Assembly: GCF_000504285.1 (NCBI RefSeq)
Contig: NZ_KI632511.1
Span: 7,856,154 to 7,920,153 of the forward strand
Direction of reading: 5' to 3'
DNA length: 64,000 bases
DNA from: Actinospica robiniae DSM 44927
GTDB lineage: Bacteria > Actinomycetota > Actinomycetes > Streptomycetales > Catenulisporaceae
Of the stretch, positions 1 through 8,388 are shown one piece after another (within the stretch, counting starts at the first letter, position 1; every line of letters starts with the position of its first letter). The notes under the pieces are model-generated. The model ran no database searches and had not been told where the DNA came from. It saw only the letters and a list, made by a program, of their open reading frames with translations. The position numbers and the translations under genes were made by a program.

Positions 1-138
1 GGAGGCGGAGCCGCGGATGCTGTAACCGGCCTCGGCGCAGCTGATGCCGGCTCGCTCCCGCAGTCTGCGCAGCTGGTTGCCCAAGATCAGTCGGCGCACC
101 GACGGTCCGGCCCGCCCCGCACTGCCCTCCGCGGCCAT
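1..138 (-). CDS. XRE-family helix-turn-helix regulator, 5' part only
   Basis: Only the first 46 codons lie in the window; the gene runs off the left edge. The N-terminus (GPSVRRLILGNQLRRLRERA, then GISCAEAGYSIRGS) matches the opening helices of the actinobacterial XRE regulators that carry a C-terminal DUF5753 domain. These normally bind DNA through an HTH in the first 70 residues. The ATG at 138 is preceded by AGGAGG at a good distance, so the start is firm. It lies downstream of a methyltransferase gene on the same strand, a common neighbourhood for this family. The rest of the protein cannot be seen. Confidence 0.8.
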   Translation of the reverse strand, partial: MAAEGSAGRAGPSVRRLILGNQLRRLRERAGISCAEAGYSIRGSAS

Positions 139-242
139 CCCCGATCCTCCTGACGCGAACAAGGATTCGCTATTCGGCGAACGTGTGTGGGTATCTACGC
201 TAAGTCAGCTTCGCGCCGAATGCCAGCGCCGTACGGCGCCGT

Positions 243-1097
243 TCACGGTTTGCGGGCGACCAGGCCGCCGATGCACTGCGCCGTGGGGCTCGGCGTCTTG
301 AGCTGAGGGCCGTCGGGCCACCACTGGTAGCAGGGCACGAGCCCGGGCCCTCGGGTGGCGTTCGGCTTGACGATCTCGAGGCCGGGCAGCATCGCCTCGA
401 TCTCCTCGCGCGTGCGGAAGCGGCCGGCGCCCATGGGCCCGTGCACGAGGATCTCCTCGATCCGCTTGGCCACCTTGGTCAGCTCGGGCACCTCGGGGTC
501 GTAGAAGTGGCTGAAGACGACGTAGGAGCCGGACGCGAGGGCGTCGATGTACTGCTGCATCAGTGCCGGCCCGCCGTCACCCTCAAGGTGATGCAGGGTG
601 CCGACATGGAGCAGAACCGCCGGCTCGGAAAGATCCAGGTACTGCGCGACCAGGGGATGGTCGAGGACGGTCGACGGCGAGAAGATGTCCGCCTCGGCGA
701 TCACGACCAGTTCGTCGTCCTCGAGGAGGGCTCGACCGTGGGCCAGCACCACCGGATCGTTGTCCACGTAGACGATGCGGGCCTCCGGATTGGACCGATG
801 CACGATCTGGTGCGTGTTCTCCGTGGTGGGCAGCCCCGACCCGCAGTCCAGGTACTGCTCGATGTCCGTCTGCGTGGCCAGGAAGCGGCATGCGCGGTTG
901 AGGAAGCGACGATTGCCCTGGGCGATGTCGGCAGCTTCCGGCACCACCTCGAGGATTCGATCCATCACCGCCCGGTCGACCGAGTAGTGGTTCTTCCCCC
1001 CGAGGAACCCGTCGTAGACCCTGGCGATGCTCGGGCGGTTCGGATCTATCCCCACCGGAACCCGACGCGGCGTTGCGTCGGCTACTCCCTCGGGCAT
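243..1097 (-). CDS. SAM-dependent methyltransferase, DUF574/Methyltransf_19 family
   Basis: The product of about 284 residues carries the hallmarks of the actinobacterial DUF574 methyltransferases: N-terminal DPNRPSIARVYDGFLGGKNH, a SAM-binding strand YLDCGSGLPT, the acidic end of strand 2 (IVYVDNDPVV) and a VLLHVGTLHHL segment. These are cytoplasmic Rossmann-fold proteins whose substrates are mostly unknown. The ATG at 1097 is preferred because GAGG stands five bases upstream; a GTG at 1112 would add five residues. It sits upstream of the truncated XRE regulator on the same strand, and the two may be co-transcribed. Confidence 0.85.
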   Translation of the reverse strand: MPEGVADATPRRVPVGIDPNRPSIARVYDGFLGGKNHYSVDRAVMDRILEVVPEAADIAQGNRRFLNRACRFLATQTDIEQYLDCGSGLPTTENTHQIVHRSNPEARIVYVDNDPVVLAHGRALLEDDELVVIAEADIFSPSTVLDHPLVAQYLDLSEPAVLLHVGTLHHLEGDGGPALMQQYIDALASGSYVVFSHFYDPEVPELTKVAKRIEEILVHGPMGAGRFRTREEIEAMLPGLEIVKPNATRGPGLVPCYQWWPDGPQLKTPSPTAQCIGGLVARKP

Positions 1098-1273
1098 GTC
1101 CACCTCGCACACTCTTCGATTTTTTCCACGGACCGCTGCGTGGGCGGCAGCGTTCTGGTACGGCCGTCAGGGGACGGCTACGGACCGACCCAGCGTACTG
1201 CCTCGAACGCGCACGGTCACCCCCCTCTGCGACTCTTATCCCGCTCGTTACGCCGTCACCTCCCGCCGTGTGC

Positions 1274-4200
1274 CTAGGCCGCCGGTTCGAGCAGACGATC
1301 GCGGTGAGCGACGGCGGCGGCCTCGGTCCGGGACGAGACGCCGAGCTTCGCCAGGATGTTGGACACGTGCACGGACACCGTCTTCGTGGTGATGTACAGG
1401 CGCGCGCCGATCTGACCGTTCGACAGCCCCTCGGCCACCAGCCGCAACACGTCGGTCTCGCGCGCGGTGAGGCCGGGTGCCGTCGCAGCGGCTTGAACGG
1501 CGGCGCCGGGCTCGTCGGACGGCACGACGCTCAGCAGACGGGCACTGCGCGCGAGCGCGTCGATCCGTGCCAGCAGCGGCTCGGCGCCGAGGCTCACCGC
1601 GAGCAGGCGAGCCTCCCGCGCGGCCGTGGCGGCCGCTTCTCGGCCTCCGGGCACCGCCGCGGCGTGCTGGGCCTCGCGCAGGCGTATCCGGGCCCTGAGG
1701 AGGACCGGCGCGGCTATCTCGTCCGCGCGGCCGGCCAACTCCGCCCAGCACAGCGGCGTCGGCGAGGCCGCGGTCGACGTCGCCACCTCCTCCGCCATGG
1801 CCAGTTCGGCGGCGATCAGACCCGCGTAGAGGTCGTGGATGGGCACGCGGCGGGGAATCGCGTCGGCGTACTTGCGGATGAGCGCACTGAGCTCCCCGTC
1901 CCGGCTGTCGAGGTCCGTCAGCGCAGCCGCCGCGGTGTACAGCAGCGGCCAGGCCCACCACTCGAACTCCTCGCGCACCCCGTTCGCGAAGACCTGCCGC
2001 AGCTCGACGCCGACCTGCTCGCCCACTCCGCCCTCGGCAGCCAGCATGATCTGCAGTGCCGCGGTCGGAATCAGATGCTGCAGTTCGATGTCTCCGTGCC
2101 CGAACCGACCCCGCCGCACGACCTGGCGCAGGTCGGCGGCGGCCGCATCGTTGTGGCCACGCAGCACGTGCACGGAGGCGCGCAGCCGCAGCAGGCCTTG
2201 GTCCTGGACGTCCGGGAGCGCCAGGTTCAGGCCCTCGTCGATGTGCGCCAGCGCCTCGTCGAGCCGCCCCAGATCGATCAGCGGCTCCGCGGCGTTGTGC
2301 CGCAGCAGGCCCTTCTGCGCCCGGTTCGACGCGGCGACCGAGTCCAGTGCGCCTTCGGCCACCTCGGCGGCCTCGGCGTACCGTCCGAGCTTGTACAGCT
2401 CGTCGGAGATGCAGATCTCGATGCGCGAGAGCAGAGCCGGGGTACGGCCCATGGAGTGCGCCTGCTCGCGCGCCTGATACTGCAGCTCCAACCCCTGCTC
2501 CCAGTCCCCGGAGTGGAAGAGCACGGACCCGTAGGAGGACAAAGCGAGCAAGCGGTCGCCGAGATCGGGAGCCTGCTCGCTGAGCCGGCGCCCCTCTTCC
2601 GCGGCTATGAGCGCCTCGGTGCTGCGCCCGTGCAGGCACAGCTTGGAAGCCAGCCGCGCGAGCATGAAGGCGCGCTTGACCGGATAGCGGTCCGCGGGCA
2701 ACAGATCCACCGCGCGGTAGAGCCCGTCGAGGTCCAGCCGGCCGAGCCCCCAGCGGTGCGTGGAGCGCTGCTCGTACAGGTGCGCGGCGAGGGTCGGACG
2801 CTGCTCGACGTCGATCACGGCCAGGCCCGCCTCGGCGAAGCACAGTCCGCGATCCGGCTGCCCGGCGCGCCAGGCCGCCAGCGACGCCCGGTACATCCAG
2901 TAGATCTCGTCCGGCTGCTCGTCCGGAGCGTGGTCGACCGCGTCCCACAGTTCGAGCGCCCGCTCGAGCATGGCGAGCTCATCGGAGAAGGCGAACTTCT
3001 CGTTGGCCCGCTTGGCCGCGCGCAAGGAGGCGGCCAAGGCCTTGTCCGCCACCTTCGCCCGGTGCCAGTAGTGCGCGACCTGGACGTCCCGGCCGTCCTC
3101 GGCGACGAGGCCGGGATCCTGCTCGAGCAGCTCGCCGAGCTGACGACTGATCCGGGCCCGCTCGCCCGGCAGCAGGTTCTCCCGCAGCACCTCGCGCATC
3201 AGCGCGTGCCGGAAGCGGAACGCGTCCCCCTCCCCGCCGATCAGCATCTGCGCGGTGAAGGCCGGCCGCAGCCGGTCGGCGAGCTCGGACTCGCTGAGCC
3301 CGGACAGCCGGCTGATCAGCGCGGTATGCGTGGGCTGATAGGCGCAGGAGATCAGCCGCAGCAGGCGTTGAGTGTCCTCGGGCAGCGTCTCCACCCGTGC
3401 GATGAACAGGTCGTGCAGCGTCCAGGACAGCTCGTCCCCGTCCCCGCAGGAGAAGCAGCAGGCGAGCTCTTCGGTGAAGAACGCGTTGCCCTCGGCTCGG
3501 CAGTAGACGTCCTCGACCGTGCTCGGCGCCACCCGTTCGCCGAGCAAAGCCTCGAGCTGCTCCGCCGTCTCCCTGCGGTCGAACCGGCCGAGGTCGATCC
3601 GCTCCACCTCCCGTACCCGCGACAGCTCGGCCACCAGCGGCCGCAGCGGATGCCCGCGGTGCAGCTCGTCGTCGCGGAAGGTGCCGATCAGCAGCAGCCG
3701 ACCGCGGCGCAGCACCCGGGCGAGGTAGCCGAACAGCTCGCGGCTCGCCCGGTCCGCCCAATGCAGGTCGTCGACGACCACGATCAGCGGCCGCTCCTCC
3801 GCCGCGTCGAGCAGTGCCGACGTCACCGCCTCGAAGAGCCGCACTCGGCCGAACTCATCGTCTATCCGCGCCGGTGGGGCCGCCCCCAGTTCCGGCAGCA
3901 GCCGGGCGAGTTCGTCGCGCTCCCAGCCCCCGCAGCGCAGCAGATCCGCCTCGTGCAAGCTGCGCAGCACCCCGGTGAAGGCCGCGTAGGGAACCCCGTC
4001 GCCCCCTATTTCGACGCACGCCCCCAGTGCGAGCGCCGCCCCGCTCTGCCCCGCGAACTCCTCCACCAGCCTGGTCTTGCCCACCCCGGCCTCGCCGCCC
4101 AACAGCACGGATTGCGGCTGCCCGGCCGCGGACCGCTCGAACACGGAACGCAGTCGGGACAGCTCGCTCTTCCTGCCGATGAACACCGGGCTTGTCGACC

Positions 4201-4276
4201 TTGTCACATCAGTGAGTCTGCCACGCTCTACCGACGGCCGGTCCGCCGTGACGGTCACGCCAGGTCCGTGGCGCAC
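1274..4276 (-). CDS. LuxR-family ATP-binding regulator (LAL type)
   Basis: This 1000-residue protein has the layout of large MalT-like regulators. An N-terminal AAA/NACHT-like ATPase follows FIGRKSEL (Walker A GGEAGVGKTRL, Walker B LIVVVDDLHWAD), then a long helical TPR-like middle, then a LuxR HTH at the C-terminus (LTARETDVLRLVAEGLSNGQ, with the recognition helix near TTKTVSVHVSNIL). Such regulators bind DNA as ATP-controlled oligomers and often govern secondary metabolism or sugar use. The target is not evident. The start is uncertain: GTG at 4276 overlaps the end of the small upstream gene by 22 bases, while GTG at 4207 would leave the conserved region intact. Confidence 0.88.
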   Translation of the reverse strand: MRHGPGVTVTADRPSVERGRLTDVTRSTSPVFIGRKSELSRLRSVFERSAAGQPQSVLLGGEAGVGKTRLVEEFAGQSGAALALGACVEIGGDGVPYAAFTGVLRSLHEADLLRCGGWERDELARLLPELGAAPPARIDDEFGRVRLFEAVTSALLDAAEERPLIVVVDDLHWADRASRELFGYLARVLRRGRLLLIGTFRDDELHRGHPLRPLVAELSRVREVERIDLGRFDRRETAEQLEALLGERVAPSTVEDVYCRAEGNAFFTEELACCFSCGDGDELSWTLHDLFIARVETLPEDTQRLLRLISCAYQPTHTALISRLSGLSESELADRLRPAFTAQMLIGGEGDAFRFRHALMREVLRENLLPGERARISRQLGELLEQDPGLVAEDGRDVQVAHYWHRAKVADKALAASLRAAKRANEKFAFSDELAMLERALELWDAVDHAPDEQPDEIYWMYRASLAAWRAGQPDRGLCFAEAGLAVIDVEQRPTLAAHLYEQRSTHRWGLGRLDLDGLYRAVDLLPADRYPVKRAFMLARLASKLCLHGRSTEALIAAEEGRRLSEQAPDLGDRLLALSSYGSVLFHSGDWEQGLELQYQAREQAHSMGRTPALLSRIEICISDELYKLGRYAEAAEVAEGALDSVAASNRAQKGLLRHNAAEPLIDLGRLDEALAHIDEGLNLALPDVQDQGLLRLRASVHVLRGHNDAAAADLRQVVRRGRFGHGDIELQHLIPTAALQIMLAAEGGVGEQVGVELRQVFANGVREEFEWWAWPLLYTAAAALTDLDSRDGELSALIRKYADAIPRRVPIHDLYAGLIAAELAMAEEVATSTAASPTPLCWAELAGRADEIAAPVLLRARIRLREAQHAAAVPGGREAAATAAREARLLAVSLGAEPLLARIDALARSARLLSVVPSDEPGAAVQAAATAPGLTARETDVLRLVAEGLSNGQIGARLYITTKTVSVHVSNILAKLGVSSRTEAAAVAHRDRLLEPAA

Positions 4277-4440
4277 CGCGAACTCGGCCGCGGATCGCGT
4301 ACGGTCCGCGGATCAAGCCCGCCCCGGGGCGACTTCTTGACCTCGTGAACCAGGCGGTGCCGCCGCGCGGCGCTCTCCAGAGACGCCTGGCGCTCCGCGA
4401 CGTAGGCGAGGGCCGCGTACTCGTTCAGAAAGCCGTTCAT
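4255..4440 (-). CDS. Small protein of unknown function upstream of the LAL regulator
   Basis: A 61-residue reading frame begins at ATG 4440 behind a strong GAGGAGG ribosome site. The sequence MNGFLNEYAALAYVAERQAS followed by a basic stretch RRHRLVHEVKK resembles the short amphipathic actinobacterial proteins that are often found beside regulators. No family function is known to me. Its stop falls inside the longest version of the downstream LAL gene, which suggests co-translation. The start is well supported by the ribosome site; the reality of the gene is moderately supported. Confidence 0.55.
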   Translation of the reverse strand: MNGFLNEYAALAYVAERQASLESAARRHRLVHEVKKSPRGGLDPRTVRDPRPSSRCATDLA

Positions 4441-4555
4441 GTGAGTCCTCCTCGAATCGGCGCCGGGATTTCCCGGCTGATTCAAGGATCCGAGCCAAGG
4501 TAGGCCCGGCGGATCGGACGATCTCCCGAAACCGGAGGCCGAAACGGGGACCACG

Positions 4556-4610
4556 GCTACCTTAGGCGGGCGGCTGAGCTACCTTAGATCGGCCTGAGAC
4601 GATCTAGGTA
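4556..4610. promoter_or_regulatory. Repeated GCTACCTTAG elements upstream of the small ORF/LAL unit
   Basis: GCTACCTTAG occurs at 4556-4565 and again at 4578-4587, 22 bases apart (two helical turns). A related inverted copy follows (CGATCTAGGTACC at 4600-4612). The second and third copies can pair (AGATCG/CGATCT plus TACCT/AGGTA with one bulged T). They sit in the AT-richer gap between two minus-strand genes, which suits a regulator-binding array. No regulator can be assigned. Confidence 0.45.
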
Positions 4611-4691
4611 CCTCAGAACCGAGCGGCCGCGCGGAGGACTCTGATGGAAGAGTCCTGCCAGTAAGTGCTTGTCATGCCAGCCCGGGCCGGG

Positions 4692-5273
4692 TCATGGCCG
4701 TCGGGCCTCGCCTGACGTGGGCTGATGGTAAGAGGCTGGCTTGCTCAAACGGAGCACAGCGTACACCGTCGCGCTGATCGCCAACACGGCGCCGGCGGCC
4801 ACGATCCGGCCCCACCAGCCTCCGGACACCGGCGTCAGCGCGGCGCCGAGGACGGTTCCGGCCGCGATCCACGCGGCGACGGCGTGGCTGCCGAGGCCGG
4901 GCGGCGTACCCGGCGCCTCGCTATGAAGATCGAGCACGCTCAGGTACATCAGCACCAGGACGAGATCGACCACCATCAGCCACGTCGGCGGCGTGCTCGT
5001 GGCCGCAAGCAGCACGCCGACGCACGGCAACAGGGTGTTGCGGTACCTCGACACCCGCGACCACAACTTGTGGCCGGCCATGACGGGGCGTTCGCGCAGC
5101 GGCGGAGCCGCCCAACAGCCTGCGACCAGCGCCGCCCCGACCAGCACCCACCTCGTGCCGAACTGCTCGCCCAATCGGGCCGGGTAGAGGGTGGCGACCA
5201 ACAGGCCCATGCCGAGGATCCTGGCGGGGACATCCCGCTGCAGCGCGCCCGCGACTCGGGAGATCATGCTCAT
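4692..5273 (-). CDS. Integral membrane protein of unknown function, end of the MoxR-DUF58 operon
   Basis: The 193-residue product has several hydrophobic helices, for example ILGMGLLVATLY, WVLVGAALVAGCW, WLMVVDLVLVLMYLSV and IVAAGAVLAISATVYAVL. A short basic stretch (HKLWSRVSRYR) lies between them. The ATG at 5273 (MSMISRV) has AGGACTC upstream and follows the DUF58 gene by about 50 bases, so it is likely the last gene of that transcript. I do not recognise a named family. Its place beside MoxR/DUF58 hints at a role in that envelope-associated complex, which is inference only. Confidence 0.65.
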   Translation of the reverse strand: MSMISRVAGALQRDVPARILGMGLLVATLYPARLGEQFGTRWVLVGAALVAGCWAAPPLRERPVMAGHKLWSRVSRYRNTLLPCVGVLLAATSTPPTWLMVVDLVLVLMYLSVLDLHSEAPGTPPGLGSHAVAAWIAAGTVLGAALTPVSGGWWGRIVAAGAVLAISATVYAVLRLSKPASYHQPTSGEARRP

Positions 5274-5325
5274 CGGAGAGTCCTGCTTCGGCTTGTGCGG
5301 TGGAAGGTTCTCACGGCGAACGGGT

Positions 5326-6678
5326 TCATCGAGACCGCCCGTACACGGGACGGCGCAGCAGCGGGGCCAAGGCCAAGTCGAGCGCGCCCTCGCCATCCCA
5401 GGCCACCACCGGCATTCCGCGCTCGGTGAGGCTGAACCGCAAGGCCTCGCGGTCCAGGCGCCACAGCCTCCGCGCGAGCGGAGCGTCCGGGTCCTGAGGG
5501 TCGAGCAGCGGTTCGCCGGCCGGGATCTCCACGACCACGGCCGGGTTCCCGCGCTCGGCGAGATCGCGCAGGGCTTCGAGGAACCGGTCGTCCGCGAGCG
5601 GAGTGATCGCGTACACCAATGCGCCCGCGGGCAATGCCGGCGGCGGGACGCGGTCGAGGTCCGGGACCTGATAGCCCATGTCGCGCCGCACGTCGAGGAC
5701 GGATTCGACGATCCGCAGCAGGTGGGTCGAACCCGTGCCGGGGGTCAGCCAGCGCAGTCTGCCGCCCAACGAGACGATGCCCACACGGTCGTGGCTGCGC
5801 AGATACGCCCGCGCGATGCCCGCCGCGGCGCGCACCGAGTCGTCCAGGGTGCTGTGGCCGTCCACGGCCGAGACCACGTCGCCGAACGCGTCGAGCAGGA
5901 CCACGGCGTCCGTCGCCTGTTCCGCCGCGAACTGGCTGATCTGGATCGAGCCGCGGCGCGTGGTCGCCGGCCAGTTGATCCGGCGCTGGCGCTCGCCCCA
6001 CCGGAACGGACTCACGCCCACGAACTCCAGGCCCTCGCCGCGCTGGCGTGAGGTGTGCTCGCCGAGCCGGTTCGGCAGCCGCGCCGGGATCGGGGTGAGC
6101 GAGCTGTCCGACGGCAGCGGGAAGACCTCGCAGTCGCCCAAGTCCACGCGCACGCTCTGCCGAGCCAGACCCGCCCGGTCGTAGACGTCCAGATCGACCA
6201 CGCCCAGGCTCCACCGGCCCCAGCGGTGCGCGGTGAACATCAGGCCGACCGTGCCCGCCCGCTGTTCGATCCCGGTCAGCTCCACGCCAGGGCCCGGATA
6301 CACGGCCGGGTCGAGGCCGCCGGCCGCGCCGGCGAAGGCCAAGTCGATCCGCACCGAGACGGTCTCGCCCTCGAAACAGCGGCGCACCGGCACATGTGCC
6401 GTCGCCTGGACCCGTTCCGGCTTGGCGCCCGGGCGGGCAGCGAGCACCAGCCACACCAGCGGACCGGCCGCCAGCGCGAACGCCCACGCGTTGCCGGCGG
6501 CCACACCCACGGCCAGCGCGCACGCGGCGACCGCCACCAGCCGGTACCCGCGTTCGGACAGGCGCCACCCGTCCGGACGCGCCGACGGGGCCTCGAATTC
6601 GTTGCCGCCCTGCGCCTCCCGGCCGAGCGCGCGCTGCACCAGGGGTGACGGCTGCGGCGGTCCGGGCTTCTCGCTCAT
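5326..6678 (-). CDS. DUF58 protein (vWA-like), partner of MoxR
   Basis: The product is 450 residues long. It has two membrane helices near the N-terminus (LVAVAACALAVGVAAGNAWA and FALAAGPLVWLVLAA), a beta-rich middle, and the DUF58 signature RWGERQRRINWPATTR followed by a vWA-like region with DAVVLLDAFGD. DUF58 proteins are the usual partners of MoxR AAA ATPases and may act as metal-ion or chaperone clients at the membrane. ATG 6678 overlaps the MoxR stop in an ATGA, which indicates translational coupling. Its frame continues open upstream through MoxR, but that extension is a shadow. Confidence 0.9.
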   Translation of the reverse strand: MSEKPGPPQPSPLVQRALGREAQGGNEFEAPSARPDGWRLSERGYRLVAVAACALAVGVAAGNAWAFALAAGPLVWLVLAARPGAKPERVQATAHVPVRRCFEGETVSVRIDLAFAGAAGGLDPAVYPGPGVELTGIEQRAGTVGLMFTAHRWGRWSLGVVDLDVYDRAGLARQSVRVDLGDCEVFPLPSDSSLTPIPARLPNRLGEHTSRQRGEGLEFVGVSPFRWGERQRRINWPATTRRGSIQISQFAAEQATDAVVLLDAFGDVVSAVDGHSTLDDSVRAAAGIARAYLRSHDRVGIVSLGGRLRWLTPGTGSTHLLRIVESVLDVRRDMGYQVPDLDRVPPPALPAGALVYAITPLADDRFLEALRDLAERGNPAVVVEIPAGEPLLDPQDPDAPLARRLWRLDREALRFSLTERGMPVVAWDGEGALDLALAPLLRRPVYGRSR

Positions 6679-7667
6679 GCGCGCGCGGCGGGTTGCGCCG
6701 GGTTGGGCGTGGTGCGCGGGGTCGGCACGGACTCGACGATCCCGGCGACGACGTCGTCGGTCGAGATGCGCCGCACCCACAGTTCCGGGCGCAGCGTGAT
6801 GCGGTGGGCGAGCGCGGGCACCGCCACCGCCTTGACGTCCTCGGGCACCACGTAGTCGCGGTCGCGCAGGACCGCGTGCGCGCGGGCGAGCTGAACGAGC
6901 GCCAGACCGCCGCGCGGAGAAGCACCGACCTGGACCTGCGCGTGTGCGCGGGTCGCGTCGATGAGCGCGACGACGTAGCCGATCAGATCGTCGTCGACCT
7001 CGACGCGCTCGAGGCTCTCGCGCATCGCCAGCACCTGGCTCGCGTCCGACTTGGCGTCCAGCACCGCTTCGGGCGCCGCCCGGTCCAGTCGGCGCTTGAG
7101 CATCGCCGCCTCGTCCTGCACCGGCAGGTAGCCCATGCGCGTGCGCAGCAGGAACCGGTCGAGCTGTGCCTCGGGCAGCGAGTAAGTGCCCTCGTACTCG
7201 ATCGGGTTGTCCGTGGCGATGACGATGAACGGCTTGGGCAGCGGGCGGGTGACGCCGTCGAGCGAGACCTGGCTCTCCGCCATCGCTTCGAGCAGCGCCG
7301 CCTGCGTCTTCGGCGGAGTGCGGTTGATCTCGTCGGCCAGCAGCAGCTGGGTGAAGACCGGTCCGGGACGGAAGACCATCTCCCCGCTCTTCTGGTCGTA
7401 GAACGGCGCTCCGGTCACGTCCGAGGGCAGCAGGTCCGGGGTGAACTGGATACGGGTGAACTCCAGCCCGAGGGCGGTGGCGAACGAGCGCGCCAGCAGG
7501 GTCTTGCCCAGCCCGGGCAGGTCCTCGATCAGCACGTGGCCGCCGGCCAGAACGCCCAGCATCACCAGCTCGAGCGGCCGGCGCTTGCCGACGACGGCGC
7601 GCTCCACCTCGTCGAGCACGGTCCGGGCCACGGCCCCGGCCTGTTGCGGCGTCAGTTCGTCGGTCAT
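6675..7667 (-). CDS. MoxR-family AAA+ ATPase
   Basis: This is a 330-residue MoxR ATPase. It shows Walker A-like HVLIEDLPGLGKTLLARSFA, Walker B LLLADEINRTPPKTQAALLE, sensor 1 PFIVIATDNPIEYEGTYSLP with the following PEAQLDRF arginine-finger region, and a C-terminal lid domain. MoxR proteins work as chaperones that mature or activate envelope complexes with DUF58/vWA partners. It is coupled to the DUF58 gene by a 4-base overlap and preceded by two membrane protein genes of the same operon. The first codon is ATG (MTDELTPQQAGAV). Confidence 0.95.
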   Translation of the reverse strand: MTDELTPQQAGAVARTVLDEVERAVVGKRRPLELVMLGVLAGGHVLIEDLPGLGKTLLARSFATALGLEFTRIQFTPDLLPSDVTGAPFYDQKSGEMVFRPGPVFTQLLLADEINRTPPKTQAALLEAMAESQVSLDGVTRPLPKPFIVIATDNPIEYEGTYSLPEAQLDRFLLRTRMGYLPVQDEAAMLKRRLDRAAPEAVLDAKSDASQVLAMRESLERVEVDDDLIGYVVALIDATRAHAQVQVGASPRGGLALVQLARAHAVLRDRDYVVPEDVKAVAVPALAHRITLRPELWVRRISTDDVVAGIVESVPTPRTTPNPAQPAARA

Positions 7668-7733
7668 TCGCGTCCTCGTAGCTTCTTCGGATGCGGAGCC
7701 GGTCCCGGCCCCGCGGCAGGTGGAGAAAGTCGG

Positions 7734-8375
7734 TCAGAGCTGTTCGAGCCGGTCCACCAGCGCGATCAGCACGGCATCGGGCGGTGGGGCCCCGGCGTTG
7801 CTGCGCCGGTCCAGCGACTGATGCGGCGCGCGCGCGGCGGCGGGGAGCGGGGCGGGCCGGCTCGGGTCGATCCAGGGCCACAGCTCGGGGCCGATGAGCG
7901 CGGCGGCCTTCTCCGGCTCCGTCAGCAGGCTGATGCCGTGCCTCTCGGCCAGGCGGACGGCGTACAGGCGCTGGATCTCGGGTCGCGCGCCGTGCGCGAA
8001 GCCGGTGGCGGAGGCGCGGGCGGAGGAGACCAGCGCGGTCCAGCCGAGCATGCTCAGGTTGCGCCGCCGCACCATGCGCAACGGCTTGCGGTACTGGCCG
8101 TCGAGGATCTCGGCGCCGGCCACGTAGCAGAACACGGCGATGACGATGGCGGCCAGCGCGGCCAAGCCCACCGCGGCCGCCGCGCCGCCGCCGACCAGGA
8201 CGAGGGCGATCTCGACGATCACGGCGAAGCCGGCGGCGCCCAGGATGAGCGTCCGGGAGGCGGGCATCTGATCCGGCTGCTCGTATCCGTCCGCGGACTT
8301 CGGGCGCGTCTTGCTGGATTCGGCCCTCTTCACCAGGCCACCGCCTTCGTCTGTGCCCTCGTGCCCATCGCGCAC
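7734..8375 (-). CDS. Membrane protein between DUF4129 and MoxR genes
   Basis: The product has two adjacent transmembrane helices (TLILGAAGFAVIVEIALVLV and AAAVGLAALAAIVIAVFCYV). A cytoplasmic part follows with RKPLRMVRRRNLSMLGWTAL, and the tail ends DAVLIALVDRLEQL. It fills the slot often taken by DUF4350 or similar proteins in MoxR clusters, but I do not recognise it as DUF4350. GTG 8375, 13 bases after the upstream stop with GAGCAGG ahead, is the preferred start. GTG 8333 is an alternative, and the frame is open further upstream inside the previous gene. Confidence 0.7.
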   Translation of the reverse strand: MRDGHEGTDEGGGLVKRAESSKTRPKSADGYEQPDQMPASRTLILGAAGFAVIVEIALVLVGGGAAAAVGLAALAAIVIAVFCYVAGAEILDGQYRKPLRMVRRRNLSMLGWTALVSSARASATGFAHGARPEIQRLYAVRLAERHGISLLTEPEKAAALIGPELWPWIDPSRPAPLPAAARAPHQSLDRRSNAGAPPPDAVLIALVDRLEQL

Positions 8376-8388
8376 CGCACGACCCTGC

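Noticed and set aside
1073-4348. A 1091-codon open frame on the plus strand
   Set aside because: It lies antisense to the LAL regulator. The protein is low-complexity Arg/Gln/His-rich and has no recognisable domain, as expected for a shadow in GC-rich DNA.
5326-7881. One 851-residue gene covering both MoxR and DUF58
   Set aside because: The MoxR gene is complete in another frame and has all AAA+ motifs. Only the part from ATG 6678 on looks like protein (DUF58).
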